Source: RYN-122 sp963761655 | Lineage (GTDB): Bacteria > Actinomycetota > Actinomycetes > Mycobacteriales > SCTD01 | Direction: 5' to 3' | Assembly: GCA_963761655.1 (NCBI GenBank) | Contig: CAVXHI010000002.1 | Span: forward strand, 930,001-994,000 | DNA: 64,000 nt | Part shown: in pieces, positions 55,864 to 64,000 of the stretch | Position numbering within the stretch: position 1 is the first letter of the stretch | How the letters are laid out: each line of letters starts with the position of its first letter | Translations under genes and position numbers: made by a program | Notes under the pieces: generated by a model | Databases searched by the model: none | The model's input: the letters and a program-made list of their open reading frames with translations, nothing else | Told to the model about the DNA's origin: nothing

Positions 55864-57735
55864 GCCGAGAACTGGGTCCGGTACAGCTCGGTGTAGAGCC
55901 CTCCGGCGGCGAGCAGCTGCTCGTGCCGCCCGTGCTCGACGACCCGCCCGTCCTCGAGGACCAGGATCTGGTCGGCGCCGCGGACGGTCGACAGCCGGTG
56001 CGCGATGACCAGCGACGTCCGCCCGACGAGCGCGGTCTCCAGCGCCCGCTGGACGGCCGCCTCGGACTCGCTGTCGAGGTGCGCAGTGGCCTCGTCCAGC
56101 ACGACGACGCCGGGCGCCTTGAGCAGCAGCCGGGCGATCGCCATGCGCTGCTTCTCGCCGCCGGAGAGCCGGTAGCCGCGGTCGCCGACGAGGGTGTCCA
56201 GGCGGTCGGGCAGCGTCCGGACGAGGGCCCCGACCTGGGCGGCGTCGAGGGCGCCCCACAGGTCGTCGTCGGTGGCGTCCGGCTTCGCGTAGAGCAGGTT
56301 CGCGCGGATCGTGTCGTGGAACATGTGGGCGTCCTGGGTGACCACGCCGACGGTGTCCCTCAGCGACTGCTGGGTGACGTCGCGGACGTCCTGCTCGCCG
56401 ACGAGGACCGCCCCGCTGTCGACGTCGTACATGCGCGTGACGAGCTGGCTGATCGTGGTCTTGCCGGCGCCGGACGGGCCGACGAGGGCGACCAGCTGCC
56501 CCGGCTCGGCCCGGAACGACACCCCGTGCAGCACCTGCGCCGACGGCGCGCCGTCGAGGACGGCGACCGACTCCAGCGAGGCCAGCGACACCTGCTCGGC
56601 AGTCGGGTAGGAGAACACGACGTCGCGCAGCTCGACGCTCGCCGCCCCGCTCGGCAGCGCCGACAGCGTCGGGCTTCTCGGCCACCATCGGCTCGAGGTC
56701 CAGCACCTCGAAGACGCGCTCGAAGCTGACCAGCGCGGTCATGACGTCGACCCGCACGTTGGACAGCGCCGTGAGCGGGCCGTAGAGCCGGGTCAGGTAC
56801 GCGGCCAGGGCCACGACCGTGCCGACGCCGAGCGACCCGGACGCCGCCAGCGCGCCGCCCACGCCGTAGACCATGGCGGTGGCCAACGCCGCCACGGTGG
56901 TGAGGCTGACGAAGAAGACCCGGCCGTACATGGCGCTGGTGATGCCGATGTCGCGCACCCGCCCGGCCTTGTCGCGGAAGCCCGCCTCCTCGGCCTCGGG
57001 GCGCCCGAACAGCTTGACGAGGAGCGCACCCGAGACGTTGAAGCGCTCGGTCATGGTGTTCGTCATCTGGGCGTTGAGCTGGTAGCTCTCGCGCGTGAGC
57101 GCCTGCAGCCGCGTCCCGATCAGCTTGGCCGGGATGATGAAGACCGGCAGCAGCACGAGGCTCAGCAGGGTGATCTGCCAGGACAGGACGAACATGGCGA
57201 CGAGCGTCAGCACGACGCCGATCGCGTTGCTGACGACGCTGGAGAGCGTGCCGGTGAACGCCGACTGCGCCCCCAGCACGTCGTTGTTGAGCCGGCTGAT
57301 GAGTGCGCCGGTCTGGGTGCGGGTGAAGAACGCGATCGGCATGCGCGAGATGTGCGTGTAGACGGTCGAGCGCATGTCGTAGATGAGGCCCTCGCCGATG
57401 CGCGTGGAGCACCAGCGCGACCACAGCTGCAGGACGGCGTCGAACAGGGCCAGACCGGCCACGAGCAGGGCCAGGCTCACGACGAGCCGGTGGTCGCCGG
57501 TGGCGGGCGGGTCGGTGCCGATGCCGTCGTCGATGATCTTCTTGAAGATCAGCGGGTTCAGCACCGCCACGAACGCCGCGACCACGATCAGCACGAGGAA
57601 GACGGTCAGGTCGCGCTTGTAGGGGGCGGCGAAGCGCGCGATGCGCTTCACCGTCCCCGGCGCGAGCTTCGTGTCCGACACGGTCGGGTCCCGGCGGAAC
57701 GACCGCATCATCGACATCTGTGCCACGTCCTGCAT
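55842..57735 (-). CDS. ABC exporter (membrane-ATPase fusion), frameshifted
   Basis: This is a half-transporter of about 630 residues, like MsbA or the multidrug exporters. The N-terminal six-helix domain runs from FAAPYKRDLTVFLVLIVVAAFVAVLNPLIF to the LYGPLTALSNVRVDVMTALVSFERVF coupling helix. The ATPase domain has Walker A GPSGAGKTT, signature LSGGEKQRMAIARLL and Walker B VVVLDEATAHLD. The frame breaks between them near base 56668. After VAEKPDA the correct sequence LPSGAASVELRDVVFSYPT is in the next frame. The start is unclear (ATG 57735 or an ATG some 18 bases in). Confidence 0.88.
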
Positions 57736-57752
57736 GAGGACTGCAACAGCGG

Positions 57753-58907
57753 CTAGAAGGCGTTGATGCCCGTCAGCGCGCGCCCGATGATGAGCTTCTG
57801 GATCTGCGAGGTGCCCTCGTAGAGCGTGGTGACGCGGGCGTCGCGCAGGTACTTGCCGCCCGGGTACTCGTCGACGTACCCGTAGCCGCCGTAGGCCTGG
57901 ATGCAGTTGTTCGCGGCCGTCACGCTGGCCTCCGTCGCGAACAGCTTCGCCTTCGACGACGCCAGGGCGTAGTCCTCGCCCTTGGCCTTGAGGTGGGCGG
58001 CGCGCCAGCTCATGAGCCGGGCGGCGTCGAGCAGGACGGCGGTGTCGGCGATCAGCTCCTGCACCAGCTGGTGCGCGGCGATCGGCTTGCCGAACTGCTT
58101 GCGCTGCGTCGTGTACTCGACCATGGAGTCGAGGCAGGCCTGGATGATGCCGGTGCAGGACGCCGCGATCGACATGCGGCCGTCGCCCAGGGCGGACAGC
58201 GCCGCCTTCATGCCGGTGCCCTCCTGGCCGCCGAGCAGCGCGTCCGGCCCCACCACGACGTCGTCGAGCACGAGCTCGGCGGTGTCGCAGGAGCGCAGAC
58301 CGAGCTTGCCGTGGATCTTGTTGGCCTGGAAGCCGGGGGTGTCGGTGGGCACGAGGAACGCGCTGACGCCCTTGCCGCCGGGCCCGCCGGTGCGGGCCAT
58401 GACGAGCGCGAGCCCGGCGATGGTCCCGTTGGTGATGAAGATCTTGCGGGCGTTGATCCGGTAGGAGCCGTCCTCCTGCTTGACGGCGCTGGCCTGCAGG
58501 TTGCCGGCGTCGCTGCCGAAGTCCGGCTCGGTCAGGCCGAAGCACGCGAGCACCTCGCCGGTCGCCATCTGCGGCAGCCAGCGCTGCTTCTGCTCCTCGG
58601 TGCCCATGCGCTCGATGACGCCGGCGACCAGGCCGAGGTGGACGCTCACGATGGAGCGCACGTTCGCGTCGCCGCGGCCGAGCTCCTCGATGAGCAGCAG
58701 GTAGCTGATGGGGTCGGCCCCGCCGCCGCCGTACTCCTCGGGGATCGTCATGCCGAGGAAGCCGAGCTGCTTGAGGCCGTCGAGCGCCTCCTGCGGGAAG
58801 CGCTCCTCGCGGTCGTTGGACAGCGCGCGCGGCACGACGACGTCGTCGACCCACTCCTTGACGGCCTTGCGCACGGCCTCCTGGTCGGAGGTGAGGGTCA
58901 TGTCCAC
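57753..58907 (-). CDS. acyl-CoA dehydrogenase
   Basis: This 384-residue FAD enzyme introduces a 2,3-double bond into acyl-CoA. It has LACFGLTEPDFGSDA and RKIFITNG of the FAD site, the QFGKPIAAHQLVQ helix, and the catalytic Glu in TTLYEGTSQIQKLIIGRAL. It is closest in pattern to short/branched-chain acyl-CoA dehydrogenases. GTG 58907 lies six bases after AGGAGG; ATG 58901 is the alternative. The neighbouring ABC exporter on the same strand begins 17 bases further on. Confidence 0.94.
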   Translation of the reverse strand: MDMTLTSDQEAVRKAVKEWVDDVVVPRALSNDREERFPQEALDGLKQLGFLGMTIPEEYGGGGADPISYLLLIEELGRGDANVRSIVSVHLGLVAGVIERMGTEEQKQRWLPQMATGEVLACFGLTEPDFGSDAGNLQASAVKQEDGSYRINARKIFITNGTIAGLALVMARTGGPGGKGVSAFLVPTDTPGFQANKIHGKLGLRSCDTAELVLDDVVVGPDALLGGQEGTGMKAALSALGDGRMSIAASCTGIIQACLDSMVEYTTQRKQFGKPIAAHQLVQELIADTAVLLDAARLMSWRAAHLKAKGEDYALASSKAKLFATEASVTAANNCIQAYGGYGYVDEYPGGKYLRDARVTTLYEGTSQIQKLIIGRALTGINAF

Positions 58908-58971
58908 GGCGGGCCTCCTAGAACGACGTTCGGTGTGTGCAGCCTGCCACTCGGGAGAGCGGGCGGCACGC

Positions 58972-59181
58972 TCAGGTGGTCTTCTTGCGGGTCGCGCCGC
59001 CCCGGCCGCGCAGGCTGGTGCCGGACTCCGAGAGGATGCGGTGCACGAAGCCGTACGAGCGGCCGCTGTCCTCGGCCAGGACGCGGATGCTCTCGCCGCC
59101 CTCGTAGCGCTTCTTCAGGTCGTCGGCGAGCTTGCCCCGCTCGTCGCCGGTGACCCGGCTGCCCTTCTTGAGCTCTGCCAC
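58972..59181 (-). CDS. small helix-turn-helix protein conserved in actinobacteria
   Basis: This 69-residue basic protein has a helix-turn-helix core (DDLKKRYEGGESIRVLAEDSGRSYGFVHRIL) and a Gly/Arg/Lys tail (LRGRGGATRKKTT). It belongs to a strongly conserved actinobacterial family of small DNA-binding proteins without known role. GTG 59181 follows a GGAGG site. It stands alone. Confidence 0.85.
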   Translation of the reverse strand: MAELKKGSRVTGDERGKLADDLKKRYEGGESIRVLAEDSGRSYGFVHRILSESGTSLRGRGGATRKKTT

Positions 59182-59245
59182 GTGTGCCTCCGGGGTCCGG
59201 GTCGGGTGTCGGTCGATGATCACCCAGTACCCCGGGCCGGGCCAC

Positions 59246-60040
59246 TCACAGCGGCAGCGTGAAGGTGACCGCGTCGTACGCCGTCGTGAACCCCAGCAGC
59301 TCGCAGGACCGCTCGGTGCGCCCCCCAGCCTCGACGGTCAGCCACACCAGCGACGCTCCCCCGGTCAGGTGCTGCGCGGCCACGGCGCTGACGAGCGCCC
59401 GGCCCAGCCCGTGGCGACGGTGCCCCTGCGCCACGGCGACGTCGACCACCTGGCCGGTCTGCCCGTGCCGGAACCCGGTCGCCACCCCGACCAGGTCCGC
59501 CCCGGCGTAGGCGCCCACCGCGACGTGGCGCGCGTCGTCGAGCCGGTGCCCGAGGACCACCCGCTGCCGCTCCAGCGCCGCCGGGCGCCAGCCGAGGGCG
59601 TCCCCGAGCAGCGGGGCCACGGCGTCCTCGTCCTGCTCGGGCACCGGCCGCACCCGGATCCCGGGCTCCCCCTCGACCAGCCGGGCCGGGTCGGTGAGCA
59701 GCATGGTGGCGGTCTCCTCGGCGGCCTCGTAGCCGAGCTCCTCGCACAGCAGCCCGAGCTCCGGGGCGCTCGCGGGCGAGGCCACGACGTGCACGACCGG
59801 GAGCCCGGCCTCCGCCCACACCTCGGGCAGCAGGTGCAGGGCGGTCTCGACCGTGCCGGGTCCGCCGGTGAACGTCGAGGCGTGGTTGCACGCCGCCGAG
59901 CGGCTGTCCGGGTTCAGCACCACCGACGCCCCGGACAGCTGCACGACGCTGCCGTACCGGACGGAGCCGCAGGCGCGGGCGGCCTGCTCGAGGGTCGTCG
60001 CGAGGGCGGCGGCCCGGGTCTCGTCGAGGTCGAGGTCCAC
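59246..60040 (-). CDS. GNAT family N-acetyltransferase
   Basis: This is a 264-residue two-part protein. Residues about 1-130 have an unassigned domain resembling the N-terminal half of tandem GNAT proteins. Residues about 150-264 are a GNAT acetyltransferase with the acetyl-CoA loop VAVAQGHRRHGLGRALVSAVAAQHL. The substrate is unknown. GTG 60040 has CAGGCT eight bases upstream. Confidence 0.85.
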   Translation of the reverse strand: MDLDLDETRAAALATTLEQAARACGSVRYGSVVQLSGASVVLNPDSRSAACNHASTFTGGPGTVETALHLLPEVWAEAGLPVVHVVASPASAPELGLLCEELGYEAAEETATMLLTDPARLVEGEPGIRVRPVPEQDEDAVAPLLGDALGWRPAALERQRVVLGHRLDDARHVAVGAYAGADLVGVATGFRHGQTGQVVDVAVAQGHRRHGLGRALVSAVAAQHLTGGASLVWLTVEAGGRTERSCELLGFTTAYDAVTFTLPL

Positions 60041-60048
60041 AGGGACGG

Positions 60049-60054
60049 AGCCTG
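60049..60054 (-). promoter_or_regulatory. putative leaderless -10 (CAGGCT)
   Basis: Minus-strand CAGGCT lies eight bases before the GTG of the acetyltransferase. Confidence 0.3.
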
Positions 60055-60133
60055 TCCACAGACTCCGGCCGCGCAACCTCCGACGACCTCCGACCGTCGC
60101 AGCCCGGTGACGTGCCGCGGCGGGAGGAGCACC

Positions 60134-60682
60134 ATGAGCCGCATGACCGCGATGCCGCGCGAGCGGGAGTGGACCGCCGACGACCTCGACGCGCTGCCCG
60201 ATGACGGGTTCCGCTACGAGCTCGTCGACGGGGTGCTGCTCGTGAGCCCCTCGCCGCTGGTGCCCCACCAGCTGGCCCAGGCCGCCCTGCTGCGGCTGCT
60301 GGGGGCCGCAGCTCCGCCCGACCTGCGGGTGCTGGTCGCACCGCTGGACGTCCGCTTCTCCCCGACCCGCCAGCTCCAGCCCGACCTCATGGTCTTCCGG
60401 CGCGACCAGCTCACCGGTCCGCGCGTCGAGGGGGTGCCGCTGCTGGCCGTCGAGGTGCTGAGCCGCAGCACCCGCGCCACCGACCTCACGCTGAAGCGGC
60501 TGGTGCTCGAGGAGGGCGGCGTGGCGTCGTCCTGGCTGGTCGACCCCGACGAGCCGTCGCTCACCGTGCTCGAGCTCGTCGACGGCCGCTACGCCGAGGT
60601 CGCGGTCGGCCGGGGCACGGAGTCCGTGGCGGTGGCGCTGCCGTTCCCGGTCACCGTGGTGCCGGCCGACCTCCTGCGCTGA
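60134..60682 (+). CDS. Uma2 family PD-(D/E)XK nuclease-like protein
   Basis: This 182-residue protein of the Uma2/DUF820 family has a restriction-endonuclease-like fold. It shows DGFRYELVDGVLLV, QPDLMVFRRDQL with the catalytic Asp, and LLAVEVLSRSTRATDLTLKR with the Glu and Lys. Its role in bacteria is not settled. The ATG follows GGAGGAG. It converges on the next gene, overlapping by 32 bases. Confidence 0.9.
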   Translation: MSRMTAMPREREWTADDLDALPDDGFRYELVDGVLLVSPSPLVPHQLAQAALLRLLGAAAPPDLRVLVAPLDVRFSPTRQLQPDLMVFRRDQLTGPRVEGVPLLAVEVLSRSTRATDLTLKRLVLEEGGVASSWLVDPDEPSLTVLELVDGRYAEVAVGRGTESVAVALPFPVTVVPADLLR

Positions 60683-61130
60683 GCACGCGGGTCAGGAACG
60701 TGCTGGCCGGGCTCGCGACGTAGTCCGCGAACGGCCCGCACGCCGTGAAGCCGGCGGAGGCGTACAGGGCACGGGCGGGGGCGAAGCCCGGCTGGCTGCC
60801 CGTCTCGAGGCTCACCCTCCGGTAGCCCCGGCTCTGCGCGAGGCCCAGCAGGTGGTCGAGCAGCGCGCGGCCCGCACCGCTCCCCCGCGCCTCGGCGACC
60901 ACGTGCATCGCCTTCAGCTCGCCGTGCTCCGGGTCCAGCTCCTTCAGCGCGCCCAGCCCGAGCAGGACGCCGCCCCGGCGCAGCCCGACGAGGGTGACCG
61001 CGGGGTCGGACAGGCCGGTCGCGTCGAGGGCGTGGACGTCCTCCGGGTCGCTCTGCGCGTGCATGAGCGCGAGGTGGCGGTCCAGCAGCGCCCGCACGTC
61101 GGGGTCGTGCGGGTCGACCTGCCCGATCAC
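60651..61130 (-). CDS. GNAT family N-acetyltransferase
   Basis: This 159-residue single-domain acetyltransferase is of the PaiA/YjdJ-like GNAT type. The acetyl-CoA loop VVAEARGSGAGRALLDHLLGLAQ and the strand YRRVSLETGSQPGFAPARALYASAGF are characteristic. It starts two bases after the stop of the ABC-F gene, so the two form an operon. Confidence 0.9.
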   Translation of the reverse strand: MIGQVDPHDPDVRALLDRHLALMHAQSDPEDVHALDATGLSDPAVTLVGLRRGGVLLGLGALKELDPEHGELKAMHVVAEARGSGAGRALLDHLLGLAQSRGYRRVSLETGSQPGFAPARALYASAGFTACGPFADYVASPASTFLTRVLSAGGRPAPR

Positions 61131-61132
61131 GG

Positions 61133-62725
61133 TCAGGCGAGCGCGACCAGGTCGGCGAAGTCCTCGCTCCACTGGTCCTCGGTGCCGTCGGGCAGCAGCA
61201 GCACCTTGTCGGGCTGCAGGGCCAGCACGGCGCCCTCGTCGTGGGTGACCAGCACGATGGCGCCCTTGTAGGTCGCGATCGCGCCCAGCACCTCCTCGCG
61301 GGAGGCCGGGTCGAGGTTGTTGGTCGGCTCGTCCAGCAGCAGCACGTTCGCTCCGCTGACCACGAGCGTCGCGAGGGCCAGCCGGGTCTTCTCCCCGCCG
61401 GACAGGGTCCCGGCCGCCTGGTGCACGACGTCGCCGGTGAACAGGAACGAGCCGAGCACCCGCCGGGCCTCCGGCTCGGGGAGGTCGGGACTGCTGCTGC
61501 GCATGTTCTCGAGCACCGTGCGGTCGGTGTCGAGGGTGTCGTGCTCCTGGGCGTAGTAGCCGAGCCGCAGCCCGTGGCCGGGCAGGACCTCGCCGCTGTC
61601 CGGCCGCTCCGTGCCGCTGAGCAGCTTGAGCAGGGTGGTCTTGCCGGCACCGTTGAGGCCGAGGACGACCACGCGCGAGCCGCGGTCGATCGCGAGGTCG
61701 ACGTCGAGGAAGATCTCGAGCGAGCCGTAGGACTTCGACAGGCCCTGCGCGGTCAGCGGCGTCTTGCCGCAGGGGGCGGGCTCGGGGAACCGCAGCTTGG
61801 CCACCCGGTCCTGGACGCGGACGCCCTCGGCGCCGGCGAGCAGCTTCTCCGCCCGCTTGAGCATCCCCTGGGCGGCCTTGGCCTTGGTGGCCTTCGCGCG
61901 CATCTTCTCGGCCTGGGCGTTGAGGGCGCCCGCCTGCTTCTCGGCGTTGGCGCGCTCGCGCTTGCGGCGCTTCTCGTCGGTGTCGCGCTGCTTGAGGTAC
62001 GTCTTCCAGCCGACGTTGTACTGGTCGAGCTCGGCCCGGTTGGCGTCCAGGTGGAAGACCTTGTTGACCACGGCGTCGAGCAGCTCGACGTCGTGGCTGA
62101 TGACCACCAGCCCGCCGTTGTGCTTGCGCAGGAACTCGCGCAGCCAGGCGATCGAGTCGGCGTCGAGGTGGTTCGTCGGCTCGTCGAGCAGCAGGGTGGT
62201 GGCGTCGCTGAACAGGATCCGGGCGAGCTCCACCCGGCGGCGCTGACCGCCCGACAGGGTGCCGATGCGCTGCTCGAGCACCCGGGCCGGCAGACCCAGG
62301 TTGCTGCAGATGCGGGCGGCCTCGGCCTCGGCGCTGTAGCCGTCGAGCGCGGTGAAGCGCTCCTCGAGCCTGCCGTAGCGGGCCAGGACGGCGGCGTCGT
62401 CGGGCCGCTCGGCCATCTCGACCTGGACCTTCTCCATCTTCGCGACGATCTCGTCCAGCCCGCGGGCGGACAGGACGCGGTCGCGCGCCAGCTGGTCGAG
62501 GTCGCCGGTGCGGGGGTCCTGCGGCAGGTAGCCGATCTCGCCGGTGTGGGTGATCGACCCGGCCGCCGGGAGGGTCTCCTTGGCGAGGGTCTTGGTGAGC
62601 GTGGTCTTGCCGGCGCCGTTGCGGCCGACGAGGCCGATCCGGTCGCCCGGCTGCACGCGGAAGGTGACGCCGGTGAGCAGGGCGCGGGCGCCGGCGCGGA
62701 GCTCGACGTCCTGGACGGTGATCAT
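61133..62725 (-). CDS. ABC-F family ribosome-associated ATPase
   Basis: This is a 530-residue soluble protein with two ABC ATPase domains and no membrane segment. Walker A motifs are GRNGAGKTTL and GLNGAGKTTL, and signatures are LSGGQRRRVELARIL and LSGGEKTRLALATLV. Between them is the charged linker (P-site tRNA interaction motif) with EKRRKRERANAEKQAGALN. ABC-F proteins act on the ribosome in translation control or antibiotic protection. The sequence does not show a resistance subtype. A GAGGAA site precedes the ATG. Confidence 0.93.
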   Translation of the reverse strand: MITVQDVELRAGARALLTGVTFRVQPGDRIGLVGRNGAGKTTLTKTLAKETLPAAGSITHTGEIGYLPQDPRTGDLDQLARDRVLSARGLDEIVAKMEKVQVEMAERPDDAAVLARYGRLEERFTALDGYSAEAEAARICSNLGLPARVLEQRIGTLSGGQRRRVELARILFSDATTLLLDEPTNHLDADSIAWLREFLRKHNGGLVVISHDVELLDAVVNKVFHLDANRAELDQYNVGWKTYLKQRDTDEKRRKRERANAEKQAGALNAQAEKMRAKATKAKAAQGMLKRAEKLLAGAEGVRVQDRVAKLRFPEPAPCGKTPLTAQGLSKSYGSLEIFLDVDLAIDRGSRVVVLGLNGAGKTTLLKLLSGTERPDSGEVLPGHGLRLGYYAQEHDTLDTDRTVLENMRSSSPDLPEPEARRVLGSFLFTGDVVHQAAGTLSGGEKTRLALATLVVSGANVLLLDEPTNNLDPASREEVLGAIATYKGAIVLVTHDEGAVLALQPDKVLLLPDGTEDQWSEDFADLVALA

Positions 62726-62852
62726 GTGCGGCAGTTCCTCACGACGACGGGACGGGCGGGCGCGGGGTCGGGAGCGCGGCTCACGTCGTCAGGGACACCG
62801 GACGAGGGTACGCCGCACGCAGCGGCAGGGAGCCGCGGCGAGGAGGACGCCC

Positions 62853-64000
62853 GTGGACGGCGTGTGGAGCGGGCTGTGGCAGGGCGTCAGGTGGCTCGGC
62901 GGCGCGGTGGCGGTCGGCCTCGTCGCCGGCGTGGTCACAGGCCAGCTGCTGCGCCTGGCAGGACGGCTGCGGGGGCGCGGCTTCGTCGACCGCCTGCACG
63001 CGTCCTGCCAGCGCCCGTGGACCGCGACCCTCGTGGCGGTCGCCCTGCACGTCGCCCTGCCCCGGGCCGGCCTGTCCGACGGCGCTGCCGTGGTGGCGGC
63101 CGACCTGTTGCGGCTGGGAACGATCGCCGTCGTCGCGTGGCTGGCGGTCAAGGTGGTGTTCGTCGTCGAGGACACCCTGTTCAACCGCGTGCGCGTCGAC
63201 GTCGAGGACAACCGGCGCGCGCGGCGCCTGCGCACGCAGCTCGCCCTGCTCCGCCGGATGACCGCGCTCGTCGTCGTGGTCGTGGCCCTGGGCGCGATGC
63301 TCACGACGTTCGACCAGGTGCGCGTCCTCGGGACCAGCCTGCTGGCCAGCGCCGGGCTGCTCGGCGTCGTCGCGGGCGTCGCGGCGCAGAGCACCCTCGG
63401 CAACGTGTTCGCCGGACTGCAGCTCGCCTTCACCGACGCGATCCGGCTCGACGACGCCGTGGTCGTCGAGGGCGAGTGGGGCTGGGTCGAGGAGCTGACG
63501 CTCACCTACGTCGTCGTGCACCTGTGGGACGAGCGGCGCATGGTGCTGCCGACCAGCTGGTTCACCACGAACCCGTTCCAGAACTGGACGCGCAAGCAGT
63601 CCCGGGTGCTCGGCGAGGTGACGCTGCACCTGGACCCGAGCGCGCCGGTCGAGGCGCTGCGCCGGGAGGCGCACCGGATCGTCGAGGCCAGCCCGCTCTG
63701 GGACCGGCAGGCCTGGGTGCTGCAGGTGGTGGACACGACGCCCTCCACGATGGTCGTGCGCGTCCTGGCCAGCGCCGCCGACGCCCCGACCGCCTTCGAC
63801 CTGCGGTGCGAGGTCCGCGAGAAGCTCCTGTCCTACGTGCAGCAGACGCACCCGGGCGCCCTGCCCCGCGTGCGCGTCGAGGACGTCGTGGCCGTCGACC
63901 CCTACCCGGCCGAGCGCCCGCGCGACGTCACCTCCCCCGGCCGGGGCCGCAGCCAGTTCTCCTCCGGCGACGACACCGGGCCCGTCCGCGTGCCCGTGCG
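62853..64000 (+). CDS. mechanosensitive ion channel (MscS family), 3' end outside window
   Basis: The visible 382 residues include about five membrane helices. The last is the pore helix ASAGLLGVVAGVAAQSTLGNVFAGLQLAF, followed by the MscS beta domain (IRLDDAVVVEGEWGWVEELTLTYVVV, MVLPTSWFTTNPFQNWTR). MscS channels open on membrane stretch to release solutes. A disordered tail follows after YPAERPRD, and the frame is still open at base 64000. GTG 62853 lies after a GAGGAGG site. Confidence 0.92.
   Translation, partial: MDGVWSGLWQGVRWLGGAVAVGLVAGVVTGQLLRLAGRLRGRGFVDRLHASCQRPWTATLVAVALHVALPRAGLSDGAAVVAADLLRLGTIAVVAWLAVKVVFVVEDTLFNRVRVDVEDNRRARRLRTQLALLRRMTALVVVVVALGAMLTTFDQVRVLGTSLLASAGLLGVVAGVAAQSTLGNVFAGLQLAFTDAIRLDDAVVVEGEWGWVEELTLTYVVVHLWDERRMVLPTSWFTTNPFQNWTRKQSRVLGEVTLHLDPSAPVEALRREAHRIVEASPLWDRQAWVLQVVDTTPSTMVVRVLASAADAPTAFDLRCEVREKLLSYVQQTHPGALPRVRVEDVVAVDPYPAERPRDVTSPGRGRSQFSSGDDTGPVRVPV

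Noticed and set aside
58920..58930. GAAC-GAC-GTTC dyad upstream of the acyl-CoA dehydrogenase
   Set aside because: The 4-base arms are too short to call an operator, and no regulator gene is next to it.
1..64000. Insertion sequences, integrases, prophage genes or attachment sites
   Set aside because: No transposase, recombinase or phage motif and no long terminal repeats were seen on either strand.

Overview
This 64 kb window is a very GC-rich, gene-dense stretch of chromosome from an actinomycete (Actinomycetota). The signs are near-total G/C at third codon positions, frequent GTG starts, many 4-nt GTGA gene overlaps, a mycothiol-dependent formaldehyde dehydrogenase, a HemD-winged-helix fusion and several small proteins typical of the phylum. 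The genus cannot be fixed from what is visible. I see no tRNA, rRNA, CRISPR array, insertion sequence or phage gene, and no gene-free stretch longer than 300 bases.

Layout. 1-14 kb is mixed housekeeping: a GH13 glucosidase cut by the window edge, ferrochelatase, oxidoreductases, small actinobacterial proteins, an ATP-grasp enzyme, a coiled-coil protein, an LLM monooxygenase and a HemD/DNA-binding fusion. 14-16 kb is a TetR/MFS efflux pair. 16-36 kb is the most coherent part. A tandem minus-strand run selA-selB-mscR-MBL hydrolase-nitroreductase-mobA is followed by an NDH-2-like dehydrogenase with selD directly behind it, and then by a formate dehydrogenase operon (fdhA-fdhB-nrfD-FNT channel-FHA protein) with divergent fdhD. 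fdhA is read through an in-frame UGA that is followed by a textbook SECIS hairpin, so it encodes selenocysteine. 36-49 kb holds PH-domain membrane proteins, a GGDEF/EAL protein, an FeS-type photolyase, an acyl-CoA synthetase, a PAP2 enzyme, a membrane glycosyltransferase-like protein and a sirtuin. 49-54 kb holds an RsbQ/RsbP-like stress-signalling pair, a MarR/extradiol dioxygenase pair and lrgAB. 54-64 kb holds an alcohol dehydrogenase, an ABC exporter, an acyl-CoA dehydrogenase, acetyltransferases, a Uma2 nuclease, an ABC-F protein and a mechanosensitive channel cut by the window end.

How the genes fit together. The 16-36 kb block can be read as a full route from formaldehyde to CO2. MscR would oxidise S-hydroxymethylmycothiol, the MBL hydrolase would release formate, the FNT channel would move formate, and the Sec/Mo formate dehydrogenase would pass electrons to the membrane. 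SelA, SelB and SelD make and insert Sec, while MobA and FdhD finish the molybdenum cofactor. Only tRNA-Sec (selC) is not found here.

Two window-wide patterns stand out. First, about twenty genes lack a Shine-Dalgarno sequence and instead have a -10-like hexamer (TAGNNT, CAGACT, CACACT and similar) 6-8 nt before the start codon, which suggests leaderless mRNAs. Second, seven genes carry apparent frameshifts (near 4217, 10258, 28900, 37180/37262, 49560, 50489 and 56668). That many in otherwise healthy genes suggests either sequence errors in GC-rich DNA or recent decay, and should be settled before any of them is called a pseudogene.
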